Of a DNA stretch of 40,062 bases, positions 1 through 6,146 are shown piece after piece. The first letter of the stretch is position 1. Each line of letters starts with the position of its first letter. Location of the stretch: positions 1 through 40,062 of the IMG/VR virus record IMGVR_UViG_3300042010_000084, one strand, 5' to 3'. The notes under the pieces were generated by a model. It was not told the DNA's origin. It worked only from the letters and a program-made list of their open reading frames with translations, and ran no database searches. This DNA is from a virus. Made by a program: the position numbers and the translations under genes.

Positions 1-249
1 GTGGAGCGACTACGTCGAAATGCTCTACGCGGACCGGCCCGGCGACACCGGCTACGCGCTGCTATCGCCCTCATGGGTTCAAGAAGACGACGGCACGTTC
101 ACGCTGTGGATTTGCACCGGCGCCGGCATGACCAAGCAAACCAGCGCGGACATGCGCAACTGGTCCTCTCCGGTCGCCTGCACGTTCCAGCACTCGCTGG
201 TCAATGAAGTCTGGCACGCCACGGTCAAGAAGCGCGACGGCATCTATTA
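1..249. repeat. Terminal overlap, left copy
   Basis: Bases 1-249 match 39814-40062 apart from two substitutions: position 70 is C here and A at 39883, and position 122 is G here and A at 39935. Both copies lie inside the same reading frame of the spike gene. I read this as overlap from assembling a circular or circularly permuted molecule, not as a physical terminal repeat, because the ends cut a gene at an arbitrary codon. Confidence 0.93.
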
Positions 250-988
250 CGGTGGCATCACTTCTCGCAGCTACAAACCTTCATGGGTGTCGTCCAGCGA
301 TGGAGTAAACTGGACCGGCCGCGACGGCGCGCTGCCGATCATCCAGCAGCAAACGCTCGGCCTGCCGAATGGCCCTGCCGCTTACGACAAGCTCGGTCAA
401 TACCGATTCGACATGATTCCTTCTCCGTCGAAGCCGGGCGCGTGGGATTTGATCGTCCCGCAAATCAGCTCGCAACGATGGGATGATCCCGCAGTGAGCG
501 CGGCCAACGTGTTCCAAGCCTCGCACCGCCTGCAAATCTTCCGGGGTGTCGATCTTTCGTGCGGATTCACTCACGTCAGCCGCGAAGGCTCCGCGTCGAT
601 CTCGCTTTCGGCTATCGACCAATACGTTCAGCTCTCCGGCTTTAACGACAACGTGAGTGCCGAGTATTGGGATTCGGCCAACTCCCGATTCGCCCCGCCC
701 GCCGGATTCTACCGCATCAGCGGCGCGGCGATGTTCTCTGGCGGTGGATCGGGCGCAATGGGTCATGTCGCGCTGTTCAAAAACGGCGGCTTTCTAACCA
801 CCTTGGGAGCGGGCTATCTGCCGGTTTCCGGGCAGCCCGTCATTGGCGGATCGTTTGAGATTTTCCTGAACGGCTCGGACTACCTCACGCTCGCCGCGAA
901 GGCGAACAACACACCGCAGGGCACCAACTGGAACGTATCCGGATCCGGCAACACGCGATTCCAAGCCGTGAAACTTCCGCAGCCATGA
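1..988 (+). CDS. Spike/receptor-binding protein, C-terminal part (beta-propeller plus C1q-like domain)
   Basis: This is the 3' part of a gene that starts at 39347. Joined across the circular junction it encodes about 484 residues. The first two thirds carry Asp-box-like elements (SHDGDEW, TKDGVTW, SSDGVNW), as in sialidase-type or glycoside-hydrolase beta-propellers, suggesting a glycan-binding or glycan-cleaving spike. From about residue 353 to the end, the glycine- and aromatic-rich pattern (AGFYRISGAAMF, GHVALFKNG, DYLTLAAK) resembles the C1q/TNF-like jelly-roll domains that trimerise phage adhesins. Its position last in the tail module fits receptor recognition. Enzymatic activity cannot be read from the sequence. 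The stop overlaps the next start (ATGA at 985). Confidence 0.75.
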   Translation, partial: WSDYVEMLYADRPGDTGYALLSPSWVQEDDGTFTLWICTGAGMTKQTSADMRNWSSPVACTFQHSLVNEVWHATVKKRDGIYYGGITSRSYKPSWVSSSDGVNWTGRDGALPIIQQQTLGLPNGPAAYDKLGQYRFDMIPSPSKPGAWDLIVPQISSQRWDDPAVSAANVFQASHRLQIFRGVDLSCGFTHVSREGSASISLSAIDQYVQLSGFNDNVSAEYWDSANSRFAPPAGFYRISGAAMFSGGGSGAMGHVALFKNGGFLTTLGAGYLPVSGQPVIGGSFEIFLNGSDYLTLAAKANNTPQGTNWNVSGSGNTRFQAVKLPQP

Positions 989-1095
989 AGCTCGCCATCT
1001 CCATCCTCGCCTTGCCGATCGCCCTGCCGATTCTCGCCTATCTCGGCTTCTGCTGGATCATGGCGAGATTGACGGGAGAGCTTAATAATCAATAA
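985..1095 (+). CDS. 36-residue single-pass membrane peptide, lysis cassette
   Basis: This short ORF starts in the ATGA that ends the spike gene and encodes MKLAISILALPIALPILAYL followed by a short polar tail. Residues 3-26 are almost entirely hydrophobic, so a single inner-membrane helix is expected. It opens a chain of tiny overlapping genes ahead of the candidate endolysin, so a holin, antiholin or pinholin-like role is plausible. It is too short for family assignment. Start-stop coupling and the clean hydrophobic profile support translation. Confidence 0.55.
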   Translation: MKLAISILALPIALPILAYLGFCWIMARLTGELNNQ

Positions 1096-1104
1096 TCACG
1101 AAAA

Positions 1105-1263
1105 ATGAAGACGACTATTCTCGGAGCTTTACTGGCTGGCGTCACGGCGCTCGCCACCTACCAAACCAACGGCGGCAACCTCAAGGACTGGACGCTTTAC
1201 GTCGTGCCGGTCCTGCTCGCCATCCTCGGCTACGTCGCCAAAGACAACCATCAGAAGCCATGA
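1105..1263 (+). CDS. 52-residue candidate holin (two hydrophobic segments)
   Basis: The protein starts MKTTILGALLAGVTALATY, followed by a polar turn (QTNGGNLKDW) and a second hydrophobic stretch (TLYVVPVLLAILGYVA) ending in a charged tail. Two membrane helices joined by a short loop fit small class II-type holins, and the gene sits just upstream of the candidate endolysin. The stop overlaps the next ATG at 1260. The alternative is a lysis-cassette membrane protein of another kind. No sequence motif proves holin function. Confidence 0.6.
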   Translation: MKTTILGALLAGVTALATYQTNGGNLKDWTLYVVPVLLAILGYVAKDNHQKP

Positions 1264-1418
1264 AAATTGCATTTTGGATCACCATGGCGGCCACGGCCGC
1301 CTTATTCGCACTCGGAATGTCGTCCTGCTCGATCATCGTCCGCCCGGACGGCTCAAAGGAAGTCAACGTCGACGCCGCCACCTTTGCCGGGGTCGCGAAG
1401 ATCGTCGCCGAAAAGTGA
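1260..1418 (+). CDS. 52-residue lipoprotein, candidate o-spanin or lysis accessory
   Basis: A signal sequence (MKIAFWITMAATAALFALG) is followed by MSSC, which resembles a lipobox with Cys23 as the lipidated residue. The mature part is only about 30 residues (SIIVRPDGSKEVNVDA and on). A small outer-membrane-type lipoprotein inside a lysis cassette is typical of o-spanins such as Rz1, and would imply a Gram-negative host. Rz1 proteins are usually proline-rich and this one is not, so the spanin role is an inference. It overlaps both neighbours by four bases. Confidence 0.6.
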   Translation: MKIAFWITMAATAALFALGMSSCSIIVRPDGSKEVNVDAATFAGVAKIVAEK

Positions 1419-1501
1419 ACCACTTTCTCCATTGGATGCGGTTCATCTTCGTCACCCTGCCGAAGATGCGCCGCCCAACGGATGATCCCCCAAAGCCATG
1501 A
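1415..1501 (+). CDS. 28-residue GTG-start peptide in the lysis cassette
   Basis: A GTG that overlaps the upstream TGA opens a 28-residue frame beginning MNHFLHWMRFIFVTLPKMRR and closing in the ATGA that starts the endolysin candidate. It is amphipathic and basic. Overlap at both ends suggests it at least serves translational coupling. Whether the peptide itself has a role is unknown. The same frame is open further upstream from an ATG at 1274, but that would overlap the lipoprotein gene extensively. Confidence 0.35.
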   Translation: MNHFLHWMRFIFVTLPKMRRPTDDPPKP

Positions 1502-2076
1502 GCATCCTCCCCTCATCCCGCCCGAAGGCGACCCGCGAACAGGTGATCGCCGCCGCCCTCAAAGAGTGGAAGCAGTCAGGGACAACCGCATCGTTCCCGG
1601 ACATGTTCGCCCTTGGGATTCGGGCTTACTTCATGAATTCCATGGGCAAGCCGGGGGTAAATGACCGCAACTGCTACGACGACGGCGTCTTCGTGGTAGG
1701 GCCGGAAGTGTTCGCGAGCTTCAACGCAAACGTCGATCCCAGCCGCTATCAGAAAGGCGTGGCGACTCTCGCGGAAGGGGTTCACTGGTATCATCCTGGG
1801 AATCATGGCCTAAGCCGTCCAGATGGCGGGTATCCAGCATTCCGTCCAGCAACCAAGGACGAAGAGCTTCCAGTGACTCGCGACGGAATCGACGTTCCTT
1901 GGCCGGGAGTCGCGATCAACATCCACAAAGGCGGATACAACACGACGTCTAGCCTTGGATGCCAAACGATCCATCCAGATCAGTGGGACGCCTTTTATCA
2001 TCTGGCTCTCATGGAGTTCAAAAAGACCGGGCTTCAGTCTTTCCCCTACATTCTCACCACCGGCCCGATCAACTGA
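1498..2076 (+). CDS. Candidate endolysin with YkuD/L,D-transpeptidase-like catalytic motif
   Basis: The protein has 192 residues. Near the C-terminus, INIHKGG is followed by SSLGCQTI, placing His143 and Cys155 in the arrangement of the YkuD fold (His, then S/T-x-G-C). Members of this superfamily cut or transfer peptidoglycan peptide bonds. Flanking small membrane proteins and a lipoprotein make this the likely lysis enzyme. No signal peptide is visible, so release through a holin is expected. No classical lysozyme, amidase or SLT motif is present. The assignment rests on the motif and gene order, so a structural match is needed to be sure. Confidence 0.55.
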   Translation: MSILPSSRPKATREQVIAAALKEWKQSGTTASFPDMFALGIRAYFMNSMGKPGVNDRNCYDDGVFVVGPEVFASFNANVDPSRYQKGVATLAEGVHWYHPGNHGLSRPDGGYPAFRPATKDEELPVTRDGIDVPWPGVAINIHKGGYNTTSSLGCQTIHPDQWDAFYHLALMEFKKTGLQSFPYILTTGPIN

Positions 2077-2077
2077 G

Positions 2078-2308
2078 ATGGATGGAGGCGTAGCGATTCC
2101 TATTGGCTGGCTGCTGACCGCTTTGCTTGGCGCTGGGGGAGTGATCTCAACCTTGGCCGTTACGGTCTATAAGATCATGACCGACCGGCTTGCGGCGCAG
2201 GACAAGCGGCTTGAAGAGCAAGCCAAGATTATCAAGGCGCTTCAGAGGGACATCGATCGCATGGCGGGAGGGTGCGGCGCGTCCGGCTGCACATGGGCGA
2301 AGCGTTGA
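2078..2308 (+). CDS. Membrane-anchored coiled-coil protein (XhlA- or i-spanin-like)
   Basis: The protein has 76 residues. One transmembrane helix (about 7-30, IPIGWLLTALLGAGGVISTL) is followed by a heptad-like charged helix (DRLAAQDKRLEEQAKIIKAL) and a short Cys-containing tail (GCGASGCTW). This layout is common in phage lysis cassettes, in hemolysin XhlA-like proteins and in inner-membrane spanins. The start lies one base beyond the endolysin stop. It is the last gene before the AT-rich intergenic region, so it probably closes the late transcript. Confidence 0.6.
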   Translation: MDGGVAIPIGWLLTALLGAGGVISTLAVTVYKIMTDRLAAQDKRLEEQAKIIKALQRDIDRMAGGCGASGCTWAKR

Positions 2309-2402
2309 ATCCCAACAGATTGCGACGCCTAATAAAAAAATATTAGGGATTCGTATATTTTTCTATTGCGTTAGGCCCGCCTGTTAGCGATGGTGCTCCC
2401 AC
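2309..2402 (+). promoter_or_regulatory. AT-rich intergenic region, likely early promoter/operator
   Basis: This gap separates the end of the lysis cassette from the first early gene and is strikingly AT-rich in an otherwise GC-rich genome, including a TATATTTTTCTAT stretch at 2354-2366. Transcription of the whole one-strand genome most plausibly restarts here. A short perfect inverted repeat, CCTAATA-AAAAAA-TATTAGG (2328-2347), could be an operator, perhaps for the ribbon-helix-helix protein encoded next. No unambiguous -35/-10 pair can be fixed by eye. Confidence 0.5.
2327..2376 (+). other. attC-like hairpin with R-box sequences
   Basis: GCCTAAT (2327-2333) and GTTAGGC (2370-2376) are inverted arms. 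The right one matches the integron R-prime consensus GTTRRRY, and the left one matches RYYYAAC except for its last base. Between them, AATAAAAAAATAT (2331-2343) can pair with ATATTTTTCTATT (2355-2367) at 12 of 13 positions around an 11-base loop. The genome encodes an integron-type integrase, so this is a candidate recombination site. The L boxes are not convincing, so a terminator/operator reading remains open. Confidence 0.35.
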
Positions 2403-2681
2403 ATGAGCGACATCGTCACCTTGCAAATCCCCGTTGGCCGCGAGACTCACCAGCGGATTCAGGAGATCGCTAAATCCCATGGCGTCCCAATCCGGGCATT
2501 CGGCGAAATGATCTTCGCGCAGGCCGTTCGCGACTTCGATGAGGGCTGTCTTTCGATCCAAGGCCCGCGGCTTGAGCGCGTGGTGAAGCTGCCGAAAGCC
2601 GTTAGCGCCCGCATCGAGAAGCGCAAGAAGGCACTGAAGCGCGCCCGGCCGCTGGACTCCCGCCCGTGCAAGGGCCGCTAA
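2403..2681 (+). CDS. Ribbon-helix-helix-like DNA-binding regulator
   Basis: The protein has 92 residues. The N-terminal part reads VTLQIPVGRETHQRI, then IAKSHGVPIRAFGEMIFAQA, matching the beta-strand plus two-helix pattern of Arc/CopG-type ribbon-helix-helix proteins. The C-terminal third is strongly basic (ARIEKRKKALKRARP). It is the first gene after the AT-rich region and so is well placed to bind the inverted repeat there and control early transcription. Family membership is judged from the pattern only. Whether it is a repressor, and whether it governs lysogeny, is unknown. Confidence 0.5.
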   Translation: MSDIVTLQIPVGRETHQRIQEIAKSHGVPIRAFGEMIFAQAVRDFDEGCLSIQGPRLERVVKLPKAVSARIEKRKKALKRARPLDSRPCKGR

Positions 2682-2692
2682 CCGTTCGCCCC

Positions 2693-2863
2693 ATGAGCCG
2701 CGCCGAACTAAGCGAGAAAATCCGCGCCCTTCGCGGCGATGACGCGATCCGCTTCATTGGCTGGCTGGCTAATTCGCTTCTCGACGAATGGGACGACCCG
2801 ACCGTTGCCGAGGAATCGGCCAACTACATCGAATGGCTAGAATCTCAACCCAAGAAACTATGA
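2693..2863 (+). CDS. 56-residue acidic hypothetical protein
   Basis: It starts MSRAELSEKIRAL and is mostly predicted helix with an acidic C-terminal half (DEWDDPTVAEESANYIEWLE). I chose the ATG at 2693, because the in-frame ATG at 2666 overlaps the preceding gene. The stop overlaps the next gene start (ATGA at 2860), which indicates coupled translation. No family recognised. Small acidic early proteins often bind host proteins, but nothing specific supports that here. Confidence 0.6.
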   Translation: MSRAELSEKIRALRGDDAIRFIGWLANSLLDEWDDPTVAEESANYIEWLESQPKKL

Positions 2864-3096
2864 ACATCTACAGCAAAATCGACCGCATGCGCTGGACGGA
2901 AACCTGCTGCGTCTGCGGACGAGAGGAAGAATTCGCCACCGAGGAGACCTTCGACATCACCAAGGGCGCCATGGGCGCGGAGTTCGAACAGCAGAAGGAA
3001 CTCGCCCGCCAAGAGGCCGGATGGGAAGACGGGTATTGCCCCGACCACATCGGCGTCTTGATCCAGGAACAACGCGAACTCGGGAGGGAGTCATGA
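2860..3096 (+). CDS. 78-residue protein with probable zinc-binding Cys/His motif
   Basis: It starts MNIYSKIDRMRW. A TCCVCGREEEF segment supplies a CxxC-type half site, and CPDHIG near the C-terminus supplies Cys and His, so a small zinc-binding knuckle is likely. The middle is a charged helix. Start and stop overlap both neighbours (2860-2863 and 3093-3096). Function unknown. A DNA- or protein-binding early protein is possible. Confidence 0.6.
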   Translation: MNIYSKIDRMRWTETCCVCGREEEFATEETFDITKGAMGAEFEQQKELARQEAGWEDGYCPDHIGVLIQEQRELGRES

Positions 3097-3344
3097 CCAT
3101 CACGGAACGCCTTCGCCATGACCGAGCGAACCACTGGATCTTCTGCGTCGGGGCCGCGATCATCGGCGCGCTCAGCTTTACCGGAGGATTCTTCACGCTT
3201 GCCGTGAATCCGCCTGCGGGATGCCTTGCCAATCTCCTCGCCGTCGCATGCGTGGCGATCTCACGCGCCCAATACCGCGAAGCCCGCCGCCACGGTCGGT
3301 TGATCCGCGTGGAGGAATCACGCAAACGAATCACTCGCATTTGA
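3093..3344 (+). CDS. 83-residue membrane protein directly upstream of the PEP-CTERM gene
   Basis: A strong ribosome binding site (GGGAGGGAG) precedes this ATG, which is rare in this genome. After a basic N-terminus (MTITERLRHDRANHW) come two hydrophobic segments (IFCVGAAIIGALSFTGGFF, then CLANLLAVACVAI) and a basic tail. The stop is TGA followed by C, and the next gene is in the same frame, starting one codon later at 3348. Stop readthrough would give a fusion of membrane segments with the PEP-CTERM protein. On its own it looks like a small inner-membrane protein. Confidence 0.65.
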   Translation: MTITERLRHDRANHWIFCVGAAIIGALSFTGGFFTLAVNPPAGCLANLLAVACVAISRAQYREARRHGRLIRVEESRKRITRI

Positions 3345-3347
3345 CTC

Positions 3348-3806
3348 ATGATCACCTACCAAATCACCGGCTCGCCGGACTACCCTGGCACGCTTCTCTC
3401 GCTGACCGAAGACGGCGGCACGCTCACGCTCTCAAACGACTCCACGAACGGCGCGATCATCACCTCGATCCACTTCGAGGCCGAGGTTTCACTGACGGTC
3501 GCCGAAGCCTCGCAATACGTCCATTTCACGGCGGGCGATAAGAACCTGCCGCAAGGTCAGGACCTCAGCTTCGAATCGCTCTCCGCGCTACTGGCCGACA
3601 GCCCGGCCCCTAAGAACGGCATCGGCGCGGGCGAACGCCTGAGCTTCACTCTCAATCAACCCTACGCCGGCCGCATTGGCTTCCACGTCCAATCCATCGG
3701 CGATGCCGCCGAGTCCGCGACCTGCCTCGCGACCGTGCCCGAACCCGGGGCCGCCGTGCTGTTCCTCTCATTCGCCGCGGTCGCCTTCCTCCGCCGCAAA
3801 CGCTAA
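3348..3806 (+). CDS. PEP-CTERM sorting-signal protein
   Basis: The protein has 152 residues. The C-terminus has all three parts of a PEP-CTERM signal: VPEP (PEP at 131-133), a hydrophobic helix (AAVLFLSFAAVAFL) and a basic end (RRKR). Exosortases recognise this signal in host proteins bound for the cell surface or biofilm matrix. The body is rich in Thr, Ser and Gly with beta-strand character (TLTLSN, IHFEAEVSLTV) and suggests a small extracellular domain. No N-terminal signal peptide is present, although family members normally have one. The gene lies in the same frame as the membrane protein upstream. A surface-exclusion or host-modifying role is conjecture. Confidence 0.8.
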   Translation: MITYQITGSPDYPGTLLSLTEDGGTLTLSNDSTNGAIITSIHFEAEVSLTVAEASQYVHFTAGDKNLPQGQDLSFESLSALLADSPAPKNGIGAGERLSFTLNQPYAGRIGFHVQSIGDAAESATCLATVPEPGAAVLFLSFAAVAFLRRKR

Positions 3807-3814
3807 CCCATCAG

Positions 3815-4231
3815 ATGCTTAAAATCATGAATCTCATCATCAGTGGCCCAATGGCCGAAGGAGCGAAAAGCGGGGTGTGGGAATCCTTCACCAAAAAGGA
3901 CGGCGCTCACTATAACAACTATGGTTGCCCCAATGAGCATGGAATGGAGGGGCTTCGCCAAATTTTCCCGACAGGCGAGGCCGATGAATACAACTTCGTG
4001 CTTTTCTCAACGAGTGGAGTGCATGGTTCTTATTCGACCGTTGAGGAGGTGGAAAACGCCAGCCCCGACGAAGAGGGATACACGCAAAATACAGTCACTT
4101 TCGTCATCGTTCATCCTCGCATCTGCTGTCTTCGTTGTGGCAATTGTATTCCAAAAACGCCCGAAGACTTCGCATTCTTAAAGCGCCTACGCGAAACGTC
4201 GTGGGCAGCCATGGCCAAGATCGGCGCGTAA
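3815..4231 (+). CDS. Conserved hypothetical protein, 138 residues
   Basis: It contains NFVLFSTSGVHGSYSTVEE, then VTFVIVHPRICCLRCGNC and TPEDFAFLKRLR. This pattern is familiar to me from uncharacterised phage early proteins, but I cannot attach a function. Three Cys in CCLRCGNC may bind metal. A second possible start is the ATG at 3827. Codon choice is less GC-rich than in neighbouring genes, which may hint at separate acquisition. Confidence 0.6.
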   Translation: MLKIMNLIISGPMAEGAKSGVWESFTKKDGAHYNNYGCPNEHGMEGLRQIFPTGEADEYNFVLFSTSGVHGSYSTVEEVENASPDEEGYTQNTVTFVIVHPRICCLRCGNCIPKTPEDFAFLKRLRETSWAAMAKIGA

Positions 4232-4254
4232 TTTATCAACTCTCCCAACCCACC

Positions 4255-5097
4255 ATGAATACCCAACTGACCGAATCCAATCCGCTCCTCCCGCAAAATC
4301 ACGGCGCTCTCGCGTCCATCGAAGGCCAGCGCGCCATCCAAGAAGTCCAAGCCGCGCTGGTGATCGCCAAACGATTCCCGCGCGACGAAAAGGCATCGCT
4401 CGACAAGATCCTCAACGCGTGCTCTCGCCAAGGGCTCGCCGAGCAAGCCGAATATTCCTTTTCCCGTGGCGGAACCGACATCACCGGGCCGTCGATCCGA
4501 CTCGCCGAAGCGATCGCTGGCTATTGGGGCAACATTGAGTTCGGCTTCCGCGAAATCGCCCGCAGCAAAGGCTCTGACGGTGTCGGCGTGTCCGAGGTGG
4601 AATCATACGCTTGGGACATGGAAAACAACGTGCGCCGCCCCGCTCGCTTCACGGTGCGGCATTGGCGTGACACCCGCGCGGGCGGCTACGCGCTGAAGGA
4701 TGAGCGCGATATTTACGAGCTGATCGCCAACCAGGCCCAGCGCCGCGTCCGCGCATGCCTGTTGGCCGTGATCCCTGGCGACGTGGTCGAAGAGGCTCAG
4801 CGTCAATGCGCGGCCACCCTCAGCGCCGAGGCCGACACTTCCGCCGACGCACTGAAAAAGATGGTCGATCGATTTCAGCCATTCGGCGTCACCAAGGAAC
4901 AAATCGAGAAGCGCATTCAGCGACGTCTCGAAGCGATCACGCCAGCGCAAATCGTCAGCCTTCGCCGAGTTTATAACTCGCTCAAGGACGGCATGAGCGT
5001 GGCTGCCGACTGGTTCGAAGTCGAAACCGTGGTGGAAACCAACCCGCTCACCAAGGCCGAGAAGCCAGCCGCGAAAACCGAAACCCCAACCGCCTGA
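4255..5097 (+). CDS. Candidate single-strand annealing/recombination partner protein
   Basis: The protein has 280 residues starting MNTQLTESNPLLPQ. The core EGQRAIQEVQAALVIAKRFP, then LNACSRQGLAEQAEYSFSRG, DITGPSIRLAEA and DIYELIANQAQRRVRACLLA, matches a phage family that, as I recall it, is found beside RecE-like nucleases. The next gene is such a nuclease four bases away. By analogy with RecT/RecE and Bet/Exo pairs it may be the annealing protein or a nuclease partner, but it is not a recognisable RecT, Erf or Sak. The start at 4255 is preferred because an upstream in-frame ATG lies deep in the preceding gene. Confidence 0.6.
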   Translation: MNTQLTESNPLLPQNHGALASIEGQRAIQEVQAALVIAKRFPRDEKASLDKILNACSRQGLAEQAEYSFSRGGTDITGPSIRLAEAIAGYWGNIEFGFREIARSKGSDGVGVSEVESYAWDMENNVRRPARFTVRHWRDTRAGGYALKDERDIYELIANQAQRRVRACLLAVIPGDVVEEAQRQCAATLSAEADTSADALKKMVDRFQPFGVTKEQIEKRIQRRLEAITPAQIVSLRRVYNSLKDGMSVAADWFEVETVVETNPLTKAEKPAAKTETPTA

Positions 5098-5100
5098 GCC

Positions 5101-6111
5101 ATGCCGCGAGAAATGACCCTGCCGCTCAAACCGGAAACCGAGCCGCGCTTTTTCCAGAAGCTCGCCGAGGCCGAGGCGAAGAAAGATCCGGTCGCCGCAC
5201 CTGTGACCGCGCTCTGGCCCGCGCCGGGCGTCTATCACGGCATGAAGCCCGCCGACTACCATGCGACCCGCGAGATCGACGGCACGCGCATCGCCTCCAA
5301 GTCGCTGCTGTGGGATTTCTTTCCGAATCCTCGCCGCTGGAATGATTCGCCGCCCAAGGAAGTGACCGCGGCGATGCGCTGGGGCAGCTTGGTCGATTGT
5401 CTGACGCTGACGCCCTCGCTCTTCGCGGAGAGCTACGTGGTCGCCCCGGAGACTTACCTTGCCCCGGAAAGCGCCAAGAAGGATGCGCCGATGATCGCAA
5501 AGCCGTGGAACTGGAATGCCAACGCTTGCAAGGCGTGGCGTGACGAGCGGCCAGATAAGGAGATCGTGACGGCCGACGACCTCGTTGACGCGACGAAGGC
5601 CATGAACCGCCTGCTCGATCACCCGGCCGTGGCGTCGATGATGGACGGCGCGGCAACCCAGGTCGCGATGCGATTCGATTCTTATCTTCATGGGGACAAG
5701 GTGCTGCCGCTCAAGGGCCTGCTCGACATCGTGCCGAGCCGCCTTGGCGAATGGGGCGACACGCTCGTCGATCTAAAGGAAATCGGCCAACTCGACGACA
5801 TCCGCGGGCTTGAACGGACTATCTACGAGCGCGGCTATCACGCGCAGGCCGCGCTCTATCTCGACATGTGGAACGCGCTCACGGGCGAAAAGCGCAAGGA
5901 GTTCGTGTTCGTCTTCCAGCTTTCGTCAGCGCCGTGGGAAGTGGCCATCGTTCGGCTTAAGCCCGAAGCGTTCGAAGTCGGCCGTGACTGGTATCAGAAG
6001 GCGGCTCGCAAGTGGGTCGAATGCATCACGACCGACATCTGGCCTTCGCCGTGGGATCACATCCAAGAGGCCGGGCTGCCCGCGTATGCCTACGGCAAGG
6101 ATGCTGCATGA
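5101..6111 (+). CDS. RecE-like PD-(D/E)XK exonuclease (DUF3799 type)
   Basis: The protein has 336 residues. Typical elements are RIASKSLLWDFFPNPRRW (substrate loading helix), MRWGSLVDCLTL, then catalytic Asp209 in GLLDIVP, Asp224-x-Lys226 in VDLKE, and the QAALY motif at 249-253. These match phage exonucleases of the RecE C-terminal/DUF3799 family, which resect double-stranded ends for annealing-type recombination. It forms a pair with the upstream gene, and RusA further on completes a recombination set. The first 35 residues are charged and probably disordered. Confidence 0.78.
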   Translation: MPREMTLPLKPETEPRFFQKLAEAEAKKDPVAAPVTALWPAPGVYHGMKPADYHATREIDGTRIASKSLLWDFFPNPRRWNDSPPKEVTAAMRWGSLVDCLTLTPSLFAESYVVAPETYLAPESAKKDAPMIAKPWNWNANACKAWRDERPDKEIVTADDLVDATKAMNRLLDHPAVASMMDGAATQVAMRFDSYLHGDKVLPLKGLLDIVPSRLGEWGDTLVDLKEIGQLDDIRGLERTIYERGYHAQAALYLDMWNALTGEKRKEFVFVFQLSSAPWEVAIVRLKPEAFEVGRDWYQKAARKWVECITTDIWPSPWDHIQEAGLPAYAYGKDAA

Positions 6112-6146
6112 ACGACCAAGCCGAGCAACCCGGCGAAGCGCCATGA
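6108..6146 (+). CDS. 12-residue linker ORF between exonuclease and peptidase-like gene
   Basis: An ATGA overlap with the exonuclease stop opens MNDQAEQPGEAP, which ends in another ATGA that starts the next gene. A peptide this short is probably not functional. The precise stop-start overlap at both ends suggests it carries ribosomes across the gap in a region with no Shine-Dalgarno sequence. Confidence 0.25.
   Translation: MNDQAEQPGEAP

Noticed and set aside
1-988. Diversity-generating retroelement behind the spike variation
   Set aside because: No reverse transcriptase and no template repeat with adenine-specific changes were seen. Two scattered substitutions are not the DGR pattern.
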